A model generated the notes under the pieces. It searched no databases. It was not told the DNA's origin and saw only the letters and a list, made by a program, of their open reading frames with translations. 64,000 bases of DNA. Origin: Alphaproteobacteria bacterium (GTDB lineage Bacteria; Pseudomonadota; Alphaproteobacteria; JANQMY01). This document shows, piece by piece, positions 1 to 9,895 of the stretch (position 1 is the first letter of the stretch; the number at the start of each line of letters is the position of its first letter). The stretch covers positions 62,001 to 126,000 of the forward strand of contig JANQPL010000001.1 in the NCBI GenBank assembly GCA_028289425.1. The letters are read 5' to 3'. Both the position numbers and the translations under genes were made by a program.

Positions 1-457
1 CACGCCGATGTTTCATCAGGTGGAAGGGTTGGTGATCGATCGGGAAACCCATATGGGCCATCTCAAATGGGTGCTGGAAGAATTCTGCAAAGCCTATTTC
101 GAGCTGGACAGCGTGAGCATGCGCTTCCGTCCGTCACACTTTCCGTTCACCGAACCGTCCATGGAAGTGGACATTCGCTGCCGCCGCGATGGCGGTCAGA
201 TCCTGTTGGGTGAAGGTGACGATTGGCTCGAGATTCTGGGCTGCGGCATGGTGCACCCGAATGTACTCCGATATGTGGGCCTCGACCCGCACGAGTTTCA
301 GGGCTTTGCCTTCGGCGTCGGCATCGACCGCATGGCCATGCTAAAATACGGCATACCGGATTTGCGCGCCTTCTTCTCTGGCGATTTGCGCTGGCTGCGC
401 CACTACGGTTTCCATTCGCTTGACGTGCCCAACCTTGCGGGAGGGCTCAGCCGATGA
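1..457 (+). CDS. pheS: Phenylalanine--tRNA ligase alpha subunit (3' part only)
   Basis: This is the C-terminal 151 residues or so of the PheRS alpha subunit; the gene begins before the window. With PheT it forms the cytoplasmic (alpha-beta)2 enzyme that charges tRNA-Phe. Reading from base 2, the first residues are TPMFHQVEG, the class II motif 2 region of PheS. Further on come the conserved FPFTEPS segment and the glycine-rich motif 3 segment [18 protein letters not shown]. The stop codon overlaps the start of pheT (ATGA), so the two genes are translationally coupled. Confidence 0.97.
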   Translation, partial: TPMFHQVEGLVIDRETHMGHLKWVLEEFCKAYFELDSVSMRFRPSHFPFTEPSMEVDIRCRRDGGQILLGEGDDWLEILGCGMVHPNVLRYVGLDPHEFQGFAFGVGIDRMAMLKYGIPDLRAFFSGDLRWLRHYGFHSLDVPNLAGGLSR

Positions 458-2859
458 AATTCACCCTTGATTGGCTCAAGGAGCACTTGGAGACATCCGC
501 TACCCTCGATGAAATAGCCGACGCCCTTAACTCGTTGGGGCTTGAGGTGGAATCCATCGAGAATCTGGCTGAGACGTTAGCGCCGTTCAAAGTCGCCCAC
601 GTTGTATCCGCGGAAAAACATCCTGATGCGGATAAACTGAGTGTTTGCAAAGTGGACACCGGCAGCGAAACCGTTCAGGTGGTGTGCGGCGCGCCAAACG
701 CCCGCACGGGTATGAAGGGTGTCTTCGCGCCCAGCGGCACGACAATCCCCGGCACGGGTCTGCTGCTCAAGCCGACAAAGATCAGAGGCGTTGAGTCAAA
801 CGGCATGCTCGTTTCCGAACGGGAAATGGGCTTGTCCGACGAACATGAAGGCATCATCGAGCTGCCAGACTCCTCAGAGGTCGGAACACCGATGGCCGAC
901 ATCATGGGGTTGAACGATCCTGTGATCGAGATCGCCATCACCCCGAACCGCCCGGACTGTTTGGGTGTACGTGGCATCGCTCGGGACCTTGCCGCCCGCG
1001 GGATCGGCACGCTGAAACCGGATCATATTCCTTCGGTTGATGGGAAGTTCGACAGTTCGATCAAGATCGGTCTTAATTTTCCAGATGTTGCCCCGTTGCC
1101 CTGCGCCATGTTTGCCGGCTGTTACGTGCGCGGCGTGAAGAACGGGCCGAGCCCGGATTGGCTGCAAAAGCGCCTACGCGCCATCGATTTGCGGCCGATC
1201 TCTAAACTGGTGGACATTACCAATTTGATCGCCTTCGATCGCGGACGCCCGTTGCACGTTTATGACGCGGACAAGCTGAGCGGAAATATTGGCGCTCGCC
1301 CGGGACGCAAAGGCGAGAAGATCGCGGCACTTGATGGCGAAGAGTATGATGTCGATGAGACGGTCTGCGTGATCGCCGATGAGTCAACGGCCTTGGGAAT
1401 CGGCGGTGTCATTGGCGGTGAGCCCAGCGGCGTGACCGAGCAAACCACCAACGTCTTCATCGAGAGTGCCTATTTTGATCCGATCGGCATTGCCGCCACG
1501 GGGCGGCGGCTGGGCATCGAGTCCGATGCGCGCTATCGCTTTGAACGCGGTGTTGATCCCGATTTTGTGCTGCCGGGCGTGGACCTTGCCGTAAAGATGG
1601 TTGTCGATTTGTGCGGCGGTGAGCCAAGTCGCATTGAATGCGCCGGCGGCAATCCGCGCACCGTCGTCCCAATCGCCTTCGATCCTGCTCTGGTCAAAAA
1701 GCTGACGGGCATGGATGTCGCGCCGGATGTTTCGCGTAAGATCTTAGAGGACCTTGGGTTCTCGGCGGACGGCTCCGCGGGAAGTCTTTCTGTCACGGCA
1801 CCGGGCTGGCGGCCCGACATTGACGGCGTCGCCGACTTGGTCGAAGAAATCGTGCGGGTCCATGGGCTCGACAATATTCCGTCTACGCCGCTTACCCGGC
1901 ACCATGGCGTTGCGCGGCCCATTCTGACCACCCGGCAAAAGCGCTTGGTGACGGCCCGCCGTACCCTTGCAACGAGGGGCATGGTGGAAGCCGTAACCTG
2001 GTCCTTTATTTCGGAGAAGGCGGCCGATCTTTTCGGCGCGGGAAACCAAAAAGTCCTTTTGGCCAATCCGATTTCTTCGGAAATGAATGTGATGCGGCCC
2101 AGCGTGCTGCCCGGTCTGATCGAGGCAGCGCAGCATAATGCCGACCGCGGATTCGGCGACGTTGCCTTGTTCGAATCCGGCCCGCAATATGCAGGTGAAA
2201 CACCGGAGGATCAGGCCGTTGTCGTTTCGGGCATTAGAAGTGGCGCCACGGCGCCCCGCCACTGGCAAGGAACGCGCAAGCCGGTGGATACGTTTGATGC
2301 AAAGGCCGATGCCATGTCTGTTTTGGAGGCCGTTGGCGGTCCCGTCGCCAGTGCCCAAGTGATGGCCACGGCGCCCGGCTGGTATCATCCCGGACGTTCC
2401 GGCACGATTTGCTTGGGCCCCAAAAAGCCCCTTGCCTATTTCGGCGAAATCCATCCGCGAATTCTGCAGGAAATGGATATGAAAGGACCGGTTGTCGGAT
2501 TCGAGATCATGCTCGACGAGCTTCCGGAACCCAGATCCAAAGCCGGTAAAACAAAACCGGCGCTCGATGCGTCGGATCTTCAAGCCGTCGAGCGGGATTT
2601 CGCTTTTGTCGTTGCGTCGGACGTGCATGCGGACACGCTGGTGCGTGCGGCAAAGGGCGCCGACAAAAAACTCATCACATCGGTGAGCGTGTTCGATGTT
2701 TTTGAGGATGCGTCCCTTGGCGACGGCAACAAGTCGGTTGCACTGACCGTGCATCTGCAGCCGCGGGAAAAAACGCTGACGGATGAAGAGATCGACGTTG
2801 TCGCCAAGAAGGTTACGGCGGCCGTCGAAAAGGCGAGCGGTGGCACATTGCGCGGATAA
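454..2859 (+). CDS. pheT: Phenylalanine--tRNA ligase beta subunit
   Basis: The 801-residue beta subunit of PheRS is of normal length for bacteria. The N-terminal part holds the EMAP/OB-type tRNA-binding domain (about residues 40-150, with [10 protein letters not shown] and VCGAPN). The B3/4 editing region, the B5 domain and the catalytic-like core follow, and the C-terminal FDX-ACB anticodon-binding domain starts near residue 708 ([10 protein letters not shown]). The ATG start overlaps the pheS stop by 4 bases, the usual pheST arrangement. Charging of tRNA-Phe needs both subunits. Nothing in the sequence suggests damage. Confidence 0.97.
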   Translation: MKFTLDWLKEHLETSATLDEIADALNSLGLEVESIENLAETLAPFKVAHVVSAEKHPDADKLSVCKVDTGSETVQVVCGAPNARTGMKGVFAPSGTTIPGTGLLLKPTKIRGVESNGMLVSEREMGLSDEHEGIIELPDSSEVGTPMADIMGLNDPVIEIAITPNRPDCLGVRGIARDLAARGIGTLKPDHIPSVDGKFDSSIKIGLNFPDVAPLPCAMFAGCYVRGVKNGPSPDWLQKRLRAIDLRPISKLVDITNLIAFDRGRPLHVYDADKLSGNIGARPGRKGEKIAALDGEEYDVDETVCVIADESTALGIGGVIGGEPSGVTEQTTNVFIESAYFDPIGIAATGRRLGIESDARYRFERGVDPDFVLPGVDLAVKMVVDLCGGEPSRIECAGGNPRTVVPIAFDPALVKKLTGMDVAPDVSRKILEDLGFSADGSAGSLSVTAPGWRPDIDGVADLVEEIVRVHGLDNIPSTPLTRHHGVARPILTTRQKRLVTARRTLATRGMVEAVTWSFISEKAADLFGAGNQKVLLANPISSEMNVMRPSVLPGLIEAAQHNADRGFGDVALFESGPQYAGETPEDQAVVVSGIRSGATAPRHWQGTRKPVDTFDAKADAMSVLEAVGGPVASAQVMATAPGWYHPGRSGTICLGPKKPLAYFGEIHPRILQEMDMKGPVVGFEIMLDELPEPRSKAGKTKPALDASDLQAVERDFAFVVASDVHADTLVRAAKGADKKLITSVSVFDVFEDASLGDGNKSVALTVHLQPREKTLTDEEIDVVAKKVTAAVEKASGGTLRG

Positions 2860-2983
2860 GTGCGCTTCTTGGTCGCGAAACGGTAAGACGTCGAAAATTT
2901 TAAGCGATTTAAACCTTTAGGGTTCCATTCACGGTCGCTCCCTACACTGCACGCGAGGTAGTGGAGACAAATGGAGGGGCACC

Positions 2984-3523
2984 ATGCGTGTATTCGCTTG
3001 CGTGGCGCTAATCGGTGCGGGAGCTGTTTCGGCTTGCGCGTCGCCGGTATTGAATGGCGGCCTGTCGGTTGCGCTGAAAGCGTCACCGGAGACGGCCATA
3101 TGCGATGTGCATCAGAATGGGCAAACAATTGCCAATGGTGTCACCGGATCATCAACAATCAGAGTACCGAACAAAGAGGCACCGCTTGCCATTAGCTGTG
3201 CGGCACCGGGTTTCGAAACGCTAACAACGGAGATTGTTGCGGCCGCCTTTAAGACTGACAAAACCAAAAAGGCCGGCGCCACAGAGATGAAGCTCAGCCT
3301 GAAACCGATCGCCGCCGATGCCACAACCCAAGTGGACTGTGCCGTTGCCGGGCTGTCGCTAAAAATGTCGGCGCGCGATTGTCAGAACATGGCCGGCGCT
3401 GAGGTAGAACGTTACTATGAAGTGCCGCTGGTGCAGGCCGCTTCCTTGGAATGGAGCGGCGTCATGCCGCCGAATTGGCGGGCGACCGGTAAGCCCTTAT
3501 CGCTTATCGATACGATCCAATAA
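2984..3523 (+). CDS. Putative lipoprotein, function unknown
   Basis: This 179-residue protein starts with a short lipoprotein signal peptide: a hydrophobic stretch MRVFACVALIGAGAVSAC with a lipobox-like SAC, so Cys18 is probably the lipidated residue. The remainder is polar and threonine/alanine-rich with a few spaced cysteines. I do not recognise a family. The ATG at 2984 is preceded by GGAGGGG, which decides the start. It stands alone between pheT and a convergent membrane-protein gene. A cell-envelope location is inferred from the signal only. Confidence 0.7.
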   Translation: MRVFACVALIGAGAVSACASPVLNGGLSVALKASPETAICDVHQNGQTIANGVTGSSTIRVPNKEAPLAISCAAPGFETLTTEIVAAAFKTDKTKKAGATEMKLSLKPIAADATTQVDCAVAGLSLKMSARDCQNMAGAEVERYYEVPLVQAASLEWSGVMPPNWRATGKPLSLIDTIQ

Positions 3524-3548
3524 GACTGAAGCAAAGGACATTCACAGA

Positions 3549-4694
3549 TCACGCGAGGGGATCGGCGGCCTCGCGTGATACCCACTGGTCGCCGATGCGC
3601 GCTTGATAAAGCGCGCCCAATGTCCCGGCCCAAAACGCACAGCAAAAACTAAATCCCACCATAAATCCGATCATTGTGGGCCACAGTTTGATCAGTTGGC
3701 CCACATCGTCCGGCGACAGGGACACCCGAACATCCAAAGTCGAAAGCTCGGGATACAGATAGTACGTCGCGAAAATGCCCGCGGTTGTGGGGCCGCCCAG
3801 CAGCATCAACAGCACCGGTAACGCAAGGCACAACGTCAAAAGCAGCGACCAAATCATGCCCCGTGAGTACCCCCAGGCCCTCACCGGGCGAAACCGCCGT
3901 TGCATCACCACGTCGGGAACCAGAAAAATCAGCCGAAAGAGCATGTAGAGAACCCACAGCGCTGCCACACCCGCCAAGACGGCCACTTGGTTTTCGCTGA
4001 GCGTACCGTTCGGCAACCAATCACCAACACTGTCATGAATTGGCGCCGGCAGAAAACTTGCCGGTTTTGGTCCGAGGTCGACGCTCACCAGCCGCGAGGC
4101 ATATCCCCAATCCGCCGCCATCCGCCAACCTGCATAAACCAGGATCGGCAGGGCGATCAGCAGCACAAAAGCAGAAATCAAGCGCAGCTTCTGGCCCCCC
4201 AGTGCCAACAAATGCCAGCGGTGCCGTGTTGCCGGAGAAAAAAAGCGCTGAAAAAGACCGCCCCAAAGAGACGCCAAGGCCAGAAGAAAGGCCATTGCAA
4301 CGGCTGCGGCGACCGCCCAATCGGCGGGCAGGAATTGTCCTGGCACCACAATCATGTACGGCATGTGGTAGGCCCAAAACAAAAATACACAGCCGAATAA
4401 GGTCATCATCGGCAGAAAGCTTGTGCTCAGAACGGAAAACGGCCGGCCCAAAGCAAAGAACAGGCCGCTGGACAAGGCGGATACGACAGAAATTCGCTGA
4501 TCATCTTCCGGAGAATCGCCGCCCGGGTCGAAGGCCAAACGGTCGTCGTAAGAGGCGAACAGCCGAGGCCGCTCTGATCCCCCCACATATCGGTCTGACG
4601 GCGCACCTTGACCGTACCGACGCCTATTACGCACAACGCCTACCCAATTACGCAATTCAACAAATGGGGCACTAAATCCCGGCCCCCACCTCAA
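3549..4694 (-). CDS. Polytopic membrane protein, function unknown
   Basis: This protein of up to 381 residues has a polar N-terminus of about 65 residues followed by several hydrophobic segments of membrane-span length, for example near VFLFWAYHMPYMIVVPG, AVAMAFLLALASLWGG, LRLISAFVLLIALPILVYAG and GMIWSLLLTLCLALPVLLML. I count about seven possible spans. I do not recognise the family. The start is uncertain: TTG at 4694 has a weak G-rich stretch near it, and a GTG at 4634 is an alternative. It converges on the lipoprotein gene and faces away from lepA. Confidence 0.6.
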   Translation of the reverse strand: MRWGPGFSAPFVELRNWVGVVRNRRRYGQGAPSDRYVGGSERPRLFASYDDRLAFDPGGDSPEDDQRISVVSALSSGLFFALGRPFSVLSTSFLPMMTLFGCVFLFWAYHMPYMIVVPGQFLPADWAVAAAVAMAFLLALASLWGGLFQRFFSPATRHRWHLLALGGQKLRLISAFVLLIALPILVYAGWRMAADWGYASRLVSVDLGPKPASFLPAPIHDSVGDWLPNGTLSENQVAVLAGVAALWVLYMLFRLIFLVPDVVMQRRFRPVRAWGYSRGMIWSLLLTLCLALPVLLMLLGGPTTAGIFATYYLYPELSTLDVRVSLSPDDVGQLIKLWPTMIGFMVGFSFCCAFWAGTLGALYQARIGDQWVSREAADPLA

Positions 4695-4824
4695 CTTGAG
4701 GCCACAGACACGATACTAAAGAAAGAAGGAGGCGTTGTCTGCATTTTCGACGGTTTCTCGAGCCATTCTGCGGTGACAGGTTCGGCTTGGCGTTCTCGCT
4801 GGCCGATGATAAAAGCCGCGCACC

Positions 4825-6630
4825 ATGACGTCGCTTAAGAATATCCGCAATTTCTCCATTGTCGCCCACATCGATCACGGCAAATCCACGCTGGCAGATC
4901 GGCTGATCCAAACCTGTGGTGGCCTTTCCGACCGGGAGATGAAAGACCAGGTGCTCGATTCCATGGAATTGGAACGCGAGCGGGGCATCACGATCAAAGC
5001 TCAAACCGTAAGACTGTCCTACAAGGCGCAGGACGGCGAAACTTATGTGCTGAACCTCATGGACACGCCGGGCCATGTGGATTTCACCTACGAGGTCAGC
5101 CGGTGTTTGGCGGCGTGCGAGGGGTCGCTGCTGGTCGTGGACGCAAGTCAGGGCGTGGAAGCTCAGACGCTTGCGAATGTCTACCAGGCCATCGACAACA
5201 ATCATGAAATCGTGCCGGTGCTCAACAAGATCGATCTGCCGGCGGCAGAGCCCGACCGGGTACGCACCCAGATCGAAGACGTCATCGGCCTGGATGCAAG
5301 CGACGCCTTAGAGATTTCCGCAAAGACCGGCGTGGGCATAACGGAGGCGCTGGAAGCCATTGTCCATCGCCTGCCCTCACCTGAAGGCGGCAATGCGGAC
5401 GATCCGCTCAAGGCATTGTTGATCGATAGCTGGTACGACGTTTATTTGGGCGTAGTTGTCCTTGTGCGGATCATCAACGGCACGCTTAAGAAAGGCCAAC
5501 GCATCAAGATGATGGCGACCGATGCCACCTATGGCGTCGACCGCGTCGGTGTCTTTACGCCGAAACGCGAGGAGGTGGCCGTCCTTGGCCCAGGGGAAAT
5601 CGGATTCCTGACCGCCAGCATCAAGGAAGTAGCGGATACACGCGTGGGCGATACGGTCGTTGACGAAAAGTCCGACATCGAAGAACCGTTGCCGGGTTTT
5701 AAACCCGTTCAACCGGTCGTGTTTTGCGGTTTCTTTCCGGTGGATGCGGCCGACTTCGAAGCCATGCGCGAAGCGATGGGCAAGTTACGCCTGAACGATG
5801 CGAGCTTCCAATATGAAATGGAGACCAGCGCCGCCTTGGGCTTCGGCTTCCGATGCGGCTTTTTAGGTCTGCTGCATCTGGAAATCATCCGTGAGCGGAT
5901 TGAGCGGGAATTCAACATTGACATCATCACCACGGCACCGTCCGTGATCTATCAGGTGCATCTGACCGATGGGGAAGCAATTGAATTGCACAATCCTGTC
6001 GACATGCCGGACCCGGTAAAGATCGCCTCTATCGAAGAACCATGGATCAAGGCGACCATCTTGGTTCCCGATGAATTTTTGGGAGCCGTCTTGAAACTGT
6101 GTGAGGATCGCCGCGGCATCCAACAGGATCTGACCCTTGCGGGTACGCGAGCCATGGTCACCTACCGCCTGCCCCTTAACGAAGTGGTGTTCGACTTCTA
6201 TGACCGCATCAAATCCGTCACCCGAGGCTATGCCAGTTTTGATTACCAGTTGGACGGCTACGAGACGGGAAAACTGGTCAAGATGTCGATCCTGGTCAAC
6301 AGCGAACCGGTCGACGCTCTGTCCATCATCGTGCATGAGGAGCGCGCCGAAGCCCGCGGCCGCGCCATGTGCGAAAAACTAAAGGATCTTATCCCGCGGC
6401 ATCTTTTCCAGATCCCCATTCAGGCGGCCATCGGCGGCCGGATTATCGCCCGCGAAAACGTCAAAGCCTTGCGCAAGGACGTAACGGCCAAGTGCTATGG
6501 CGGCGACGTGACCCGAAAGCGAAAGCTCTTGGAGAAACAAAAAGAGGGCAAAAAGAAAATGCGCCAGTTCGGCAAGGTGGAGATCCCGCAACAAGCTTTC
6601 ATCGCTGCGCTCAAAATGGACGACGACTAA
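4825..6630 (+). CDS. lepA: Elongation factor 4 (LepA), translational GTPase
   Basis: At 601 residues this matches the usual length of LepA/EF4, a ribosome-associated GTPase related to EF-G and thought to act in translation under stress or in 30S assembly. The G motifs are plain: AHIDHGKST (G1, near residue 14), RGIT (G2), DTPGHVDF (G3) and NKIDLP (G4). EF-G-like domains II, III and V follow, with [14 protein letters not shown], and the LepA-specific C-terminal domain ends in a lysine-rich tail ([19 protein letters not shown]). The start is an ATG closely preceded by CGCACC. It is probably transcribed alone. Confidence 0.97.
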   Translation: MTSLKNIRNFSIVAHIDHGKSTLADRLIQTCGGLSDREMKDQVLDSMELERERGITIKAQTVRLSYKAQDGETYVLNLMDTPGHVDFTYEVSRCLAACEGSLLVVDASQGVEAQTLANVYQAIDNNHEIVPVLNKIDLPAAEPDRVRTQIEDVIGLDASDALEISAKTGVGITEALEAIVHRLPSPEGGNADDPLKALLIDSWYDVYLGVVVLVRIINGTLKKGQRIKMMATDATYGVDRVGVFTPKREEVAVLGPGEIGFLTASIKEVADTRVGDTVVDEKSDIEEPLPGFKPVQPVVFCGFFPVDAADFEAMREAMGKLRLNDASFQYEMETSAALGFGFRCGFLGLLHLEIIRERIEREFNIDIITTAPSVIYQVHLTDGEAIELHNPVDMPDPVKIASIEEPWIKATILVPDEFLGAVLKLCEDRRGIQQDLTLAGTRAMVTYRLPLNEVVFDFYDRIKSVTRGYASFDYQLDGYETGKLVKMSILVNSEPVDALSIIVHEERAEARGRAMCEKLKDLIPRHLFQIPIQAAIGGRIIARENVKALRKDVTAKCYGGDVTRKRKLLEKQKEGKKKMRQFGKVEIPQQAFIAALKMDDD

Positions 6631-6640
6631 GGCCGCGCCC

Positions 6641-6943
6641 TTACCGGTCCCGCGACCGCACGACGGAGATGGTCATGAAGATCGCGGCCAATCCCGCGGT
6701 CACCGGAATTCCCGGAAGCCGCAAAAAGAAGATGATGAAGGGATCCCAAAGGCCCGCCCACAGATAGCGCTGCACAAAAGCCTGGGCGCCATTCAACAGG
6801 CTGGGGCTTAACGCGTACCACCATTCGCCAAACGAACGCATGCGGAAGGTCGTGCCGCCGATTGCCGCAGAAATAGATTCCGTGACAAGCATCAGGCCCG
6901 CCAACACAAATAAAAGCACCGCAATCGTGCGGAGCACGGTCAT
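6641..6943 (-). CDS. Small membrane protein (paralogue of the next gene), function unknown
   Basis: A 100-residue protein with an N-terminal transmembrane segment (TVLRTIAVLLFVLAGLMLV) and a C-terminal one (GIPVTAGLAAIFMTISVV) ending in the charged tail RSRDR. Between them lies a segment predicted to be outside the cytoplasm. The same plan and several matching positions recur in the neighbouring gene at 7059-7343, so the two look like diverged tandem duplicates. ATG 6943 is chosen over GTG 6955 because GGAGA lies 6 bases upstream. The family is not recognised. Confidence 0.65.
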   Translation of the reverse strand: MTVLRTIAVLLFVLAGLMLVTESISAAIGGTTFRMRSFGEWWYALSPSLLNGAQAFVQRYLWAGLWDPFIIFFLRLPGIPVTAGLAAIFMTISVVRSRDR

Positions 6944-7058
6944 GGCTTTCTCCACACTTTGCCAAACGCATCACGCGTACGCGTGCGCCCGTCGGCGAAC
7001 GCACCACACGCTCGCCGACGTCACACAGCAATTAGGTCAAAATGTGGTTACGTGAACG

Positions 7059-7343
7059 TTAATCCCGGCGCCGGAAAAGCAATGCCAGCAACAAGCCGAC
7101 AATGCCCAAAGACGCCCATGACGGGGCATCCATCAAATTCTGAACGCCCGGATTTTGAACTGCTTCCGGAGCGCCGGCCACCCAGCCTGCCCCGGTTCCC
7201 TCACCGAAGAAAATATCGACCGCACTGGACAACGAAGTGGGCGCAAAATCACCACCCGCCTGTAGCCAGCTTATGGCGTCGTGCCCCAAAAACATGAGCG
7301 CGATCGCAATCAGCAAAAGGCTGATAATCCTAAAAATGATCAT
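7059..7343 (-). CDS. Small membrane protein (paralogue of the previous gene), function unknown
   Basis: A 94-residue protein with the same architecture as its downstream neighbour: one membrane segment at each end (IISLLLIAIALMFLGHDAI and ASLGIVGLLLALLF), a short loop between, and an arginine-rich tail RRRD. In the loop both have a serine/leucine-rich stretch, a W and a final hydrophobic span preceded by a PG or PS turn. It is probably transcribed together with the gene at 6641-6943. No function can be given. Confidence 0.62.
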   Translation of the reverse strand: MIIFRIISLLLIAIALMFLGHDAISWLQAGGDFAPTSLSSAVDIFFGEGTGAGWVAGAPEAVQNPGVQNLMDAPSWASLGIVGLLLALLFRRRD

Positions 7344-7578
7344 TTCTCGAAGGCCCCCAAGACCCTTCTGATTACAAGAATCGGCAGAAAACTGCCGCAG
7401 TTACTCCGACGGACACCGTTCGCTGCCCCGCCGTTGGTTGAAACGTTAATATCTCGGGGTCGGGGGGACAAGCCAAGTCGCATCGATTGTCAGGCATCCG
7501 TCAATCCAGGCCGACAGGTGTGTTATCGCAGCAACAGGCTCATTTTTGGTTAACGCAATATTGTCTATATGCAGGGTA

Positions 7579-7606
7579 TTGAACGGGCGAGCGGCCTCTA
7601 TATAGT
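7579..7606 (+). promoter_or_regulatory. Sigma-70-type promoter of the tRNA-Ser gene
   Basis: A -35 hexamer TTGAAC (7579-7584) and a -10 hexamer TATAGT (7601-7606) are separated by 16 bases. The predicted start near 7613 is about 24 bases before the mature tRNA. This is a prediction from the sequence. Confidence 0.6.
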
Positions 7607-7636
7607 GCGCGCTTTCCAGTTCTGACGACTGGCTTT

Positions 7637-7726
<90 letters not shown>

Positions 7727-7736
7727 TCTCATCCAG

Positions 7737-7806
7737 GGTCCATTCTTGTCACATGGTTTACAGTTTATTCCGGAGACATGGTTTACACCTTCTCCGGTGA
7801 GAACGG
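7737..7806. mobile_element. Probable remnant of an IS481-type insertion end
   Basis: Two copies of ACATGGTTTACA (7751-7762 and 7776-7787) lie 25 bases apart, interleaved with TTCCGGA and CTCCGG. Tandem TGTAAACCATG plus CTCCGG units are what I remember from the ends of IS481-family elements. No transposase gene or second end is visible, so this is at most a solo end or deletion scar. The family assignment is from memory and tentative. Confidence 0.4.
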
Positions 7807-7932
7807 CATGGCTCTTGGTCAGGCAGGTTTTTTGTCAGCAAGTGTCAATTGACCAACAGCCCGTTCCGGTGCCGACAAACAGCTTGGCGAAATCGTTTGA
7901 ACGTTGCCGTTCTCGATGCCTCCGAATGACGA

Positions 7933-8823
7933 TCAATGCTGATTTCGGAGCCATTCTGTCGGTGATTGTCCTGTGTGCCGCCGGAACGCTGCGGCGAATT
8001 TGCTCGGGTTTGCATAGCCGACGGCCGTTGCCGCCTCCGTGATGGAAACGCCGTCTTGCATCATCGCCTTGGCACGGTCCATACGGCATTGCGTGACGTA
8101 TGAAAACGGCGTGCTGCCTGTTGCCCGTTTGAATGCGGCAAAAAACTGGCTGGGCTCAATACCCGCCTCCACTGCCATATCGGTAACCGTAATCGAACGT
8201 TCCAAGTTTTCATGAACGAAAACCTTCGCCCGTTCGACGCGAGTGCCATTTTTGCTCAGCCTACGGACGGGCCCATTTCGATTTTTTGCAACGCCGGCCA
8301 ATTGATCAAGGATGATGTCCACACCCTCATAAAAGAAGGAGGAATCCAACCCACGCACACCCGCCGTCTGCCACATCGCGTGCATGACGGAGGCGACGAC
8401 CGGATCACGCGTAATATCGCGCGCCGCGACGCGAAACTCGTCGGGCGACCAGCCGCCAAAAACAGCCGTATCAAATTGCGCCAAGTCGATAAAGAGCCCC
8501 AGAACCTCCATCGGCGCGCTTACCGTTTCGCCGACCGAGTCCGGAAGGATCACGCTTAGATCACCCGGCCGGATAATTTCTTCGATCGATGTATTGTCGG
8601 ATCTATAGAAAAGTTTCGTCTCGGCACCGATTGACAGGCCGATTTGGAGGTAACCCCCGTTGACGGAGAGGCCTTCAAATTTTCCGAAACGCCCCCACCC
8701 CATGAACGACGTCTTGTGTTCATCGCAGATGAACCGGTCTTGCAAAGCAATCTGGTTGGATTTCTCGATGAACCTTTGTTGTTCGCGCCGCATCAACGGC
8801 TCTGTGCCGGACTCTGTTACCAT
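7933..8823 (-). CDS. AraC-family transcriptional regulator
   Basis: A 296-residue regulator. The last ~98 residues form the double helix-turn-helix AraC domain (first HTH around SITVTDMAVEAGIEPSQFF, second around SITEAATAVGYANPSKFAAA, ending RRHTGQSPTEWLR). The first ~190 residues are an effector or dimerisation region I cannot assign; the layout is reminiscent of siderophore-sensing AraC regulators such as PchR, but no specific motif proves that. The gene is divergent from the ABC/TonB operon at 9002, so it probably controls that operon. Start ATG 8823; a second Met at residue 11 is possible. Confidence 0.85.
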   Translation of the reverse strand: MVTESGTEPLMRREQQRFIEKSNQIALQDRFICDEHKTSFMGWGRFGKFEGLSVNGGYLQIGLSIGAETKLFYRSDNTSIEEIIRPGDLSVILPDSVGETVSAPMEVLGLFIDLAQFDTAVFGGWSPDEFRVAARDITRDPVVASVMHAMWQTAGVRGLDSSFFYEGVDIILDQLAGVAKNRNGPVRRLSKNGTRVERAKVFVHENLERSITVTDMAVEAGIEPSQFFAAFKRATGSTPFSYVTQCRMDRAKAMMQDGVSITEAATAVGYANPSKFAAAFRRHTGQSPTEWLRNQH

Positions 8824-8886
8824 GTAACATTTTTTCTAGGATCGGAGCGTCCACCCAAGGATTGGAGTAGCACGCCATCCTAATTT

Positions 8887-8905
8887 TTGCAACTAAGTCG
8901 CAAAT
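8887..8905. promoter_or_regulatory. Possible operator in the AraC/ABC intergenic region
   Basis: TTGCAACTAAGTCGCAAAT contains the inverted arms TTTGC (starting one base before) and GCAAA about a 9-base centre. It lies between the divergent AraC gene and the ABC operon. A second site at 16872-16890 matches it at 15 of 19 positions and looks more like a Fur box. Binding by the AraC protein or by Fur is inference. Confidence 0.4.
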
Positions 8906-9001
8906 TCAAGGGTGAGTGCTCAGGCGAGCGGTATTCGGGCTTGGGGCCAGCAGATTACCGAAAAGACCTGGGCCTTCGTACAGGCGTCGGAGTAACAGAC
9001 A

Positions 9002-9895
9002 ATGACTGAATCGGCCAGCGGTTCCGGTCTTGTAGTGGGGGGCCTCTGCAAGACGTATCGAAATGGCGTGCGCGCCCTTGACGGGGTCGATCTTCGAGTT
9101 TTGCCAGGCATGTATGGCCTTCTCGGCCCCAACGGGGCCGGCAAAAGCACGCTTATGCGTACGCTCGCCACCTTACAGTCGCCCGACAGCGGTACCATTT
9201 CCTTGGACGGTGTCGACGTTCTGGCGGATCCGGATTACCAGCGCGCCCGCTTAGGCTATCTGCCACAACAAATCGGATCCTATCCGGGCGTTACCGCGCG
9301 CGGTCTTCTGGATCGTTTCGTCTGGCTGAAGGGCCATACCGATCGCGGCTTTAGGCGGCGTGAAGTTGAACGGCTCTTGGACCGGGTCAATCTTGCCGAC
9401 GCGGCCGAGCAGACCGTGTCCACATATTCCGGCGGTATGCTGCGCCGTTTCGGTATCGCGTTAGCGCTTATTGGATCGCCGCGCCTTCTCATCGTCGACG
9501 AACCGACGGCCGGCTTGGATCCCGTCGAGCGCAACCGCTTTCATCATGTCCTCTCCGACGTGGCGGTCGACGCCATTGTCTTATTGTCCACCCACATTGT
9601 CGAAGACATCGAAAATCTCTGCGCTCGCCTCGCCATTATCGACAAGGGCCGCATCGTCGCCGAAGGTACCACAGCCGATCTTATCGCATCGTGCCGCGGA
9701 CGGCTTTGGGAAAAAGTCGTGCCCCGCGGCGAAGAGCTGCCGGAAGCGCTGCACATTGGTGCAAGACCCACCGGCACAAGAGTCGTTGTCGAGAGCGCGA
9801 CCCGACCGGGCGACGATTTCGAACCCCACGACCCGACGCTAGAAGATGTTTATTACCTGGCGCTTGCTGCAACCGGTTCGAAGGAAGCGGCATGA
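9002..9895 (+). CDS. ABC transporter ATP-binding protein
   Basis: This 297-residue ATPase subunit has Walker A GPNGAGKST (residues 42-50), the Q-loop in LGYLPQQ (near 89), the signature YSGGM (142-146), Walker B LLIVDEP (162-168), a D-loop and the H-switch STHIVED. The C-terminal ~90 residues are a family-specific extension typical of ABC-2-type exporters. It powers the membrane partner encoded immediately downstream, whose ATG overlaps this stop codon (ATGA). It is the first gene of an operon running to about 16.8 kb, divergent from the AraC regulator. Confidence 0.95.
   Translation: MTESASGSGLVVGGLCKTYRNGVRALDGVDLRVLPGMYGLLGPNGAGKSTLMRTLATLQSPDSGTISLDGVDVLADPDYQRARLGYLPQQIGSYPGVTARGLLDRFVWLKGHTDRGFRRREVERLLDRVNLADAAEQTVSTYSGGMLRRFGIALALIGSPRLLIVDEPTAGLDPVERNRFHHVLSDVAVDAIVLLSTHIVEDIENLCARLAIIDKGRIVAEGTTADLIASCRGRLWEKVVPRGEELPEALHIGARPTGTRVVVESATRPGDDFEPHDPTLEDVYYLALAATGSKEAA

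Noticed and set aside
1744-2754. Long minus-strand reading frame opposite pheT (about 336 codons)
   Set aside because: It lies wholly antisense to a clear PheT sequence, has a biased composition rich in Arg/His/Gly and no ribosome-binding site or known motif.
4040-4675. 211-codon plus-strand frame opposite the membrane protein gene
   Set aside because: Proline- and arginine-rich with no hydrophobic or domain features; the opposite strand gives a convincing membrane protein.
9691-9891. N-terminal extension of the ABC permease frame inside the ATPase gene
   Set aside because: The 67 extra codons are the ATPase sequence read out of frame; the ATG at 9892 overlapping the ATPase stop is the normal coupled start.
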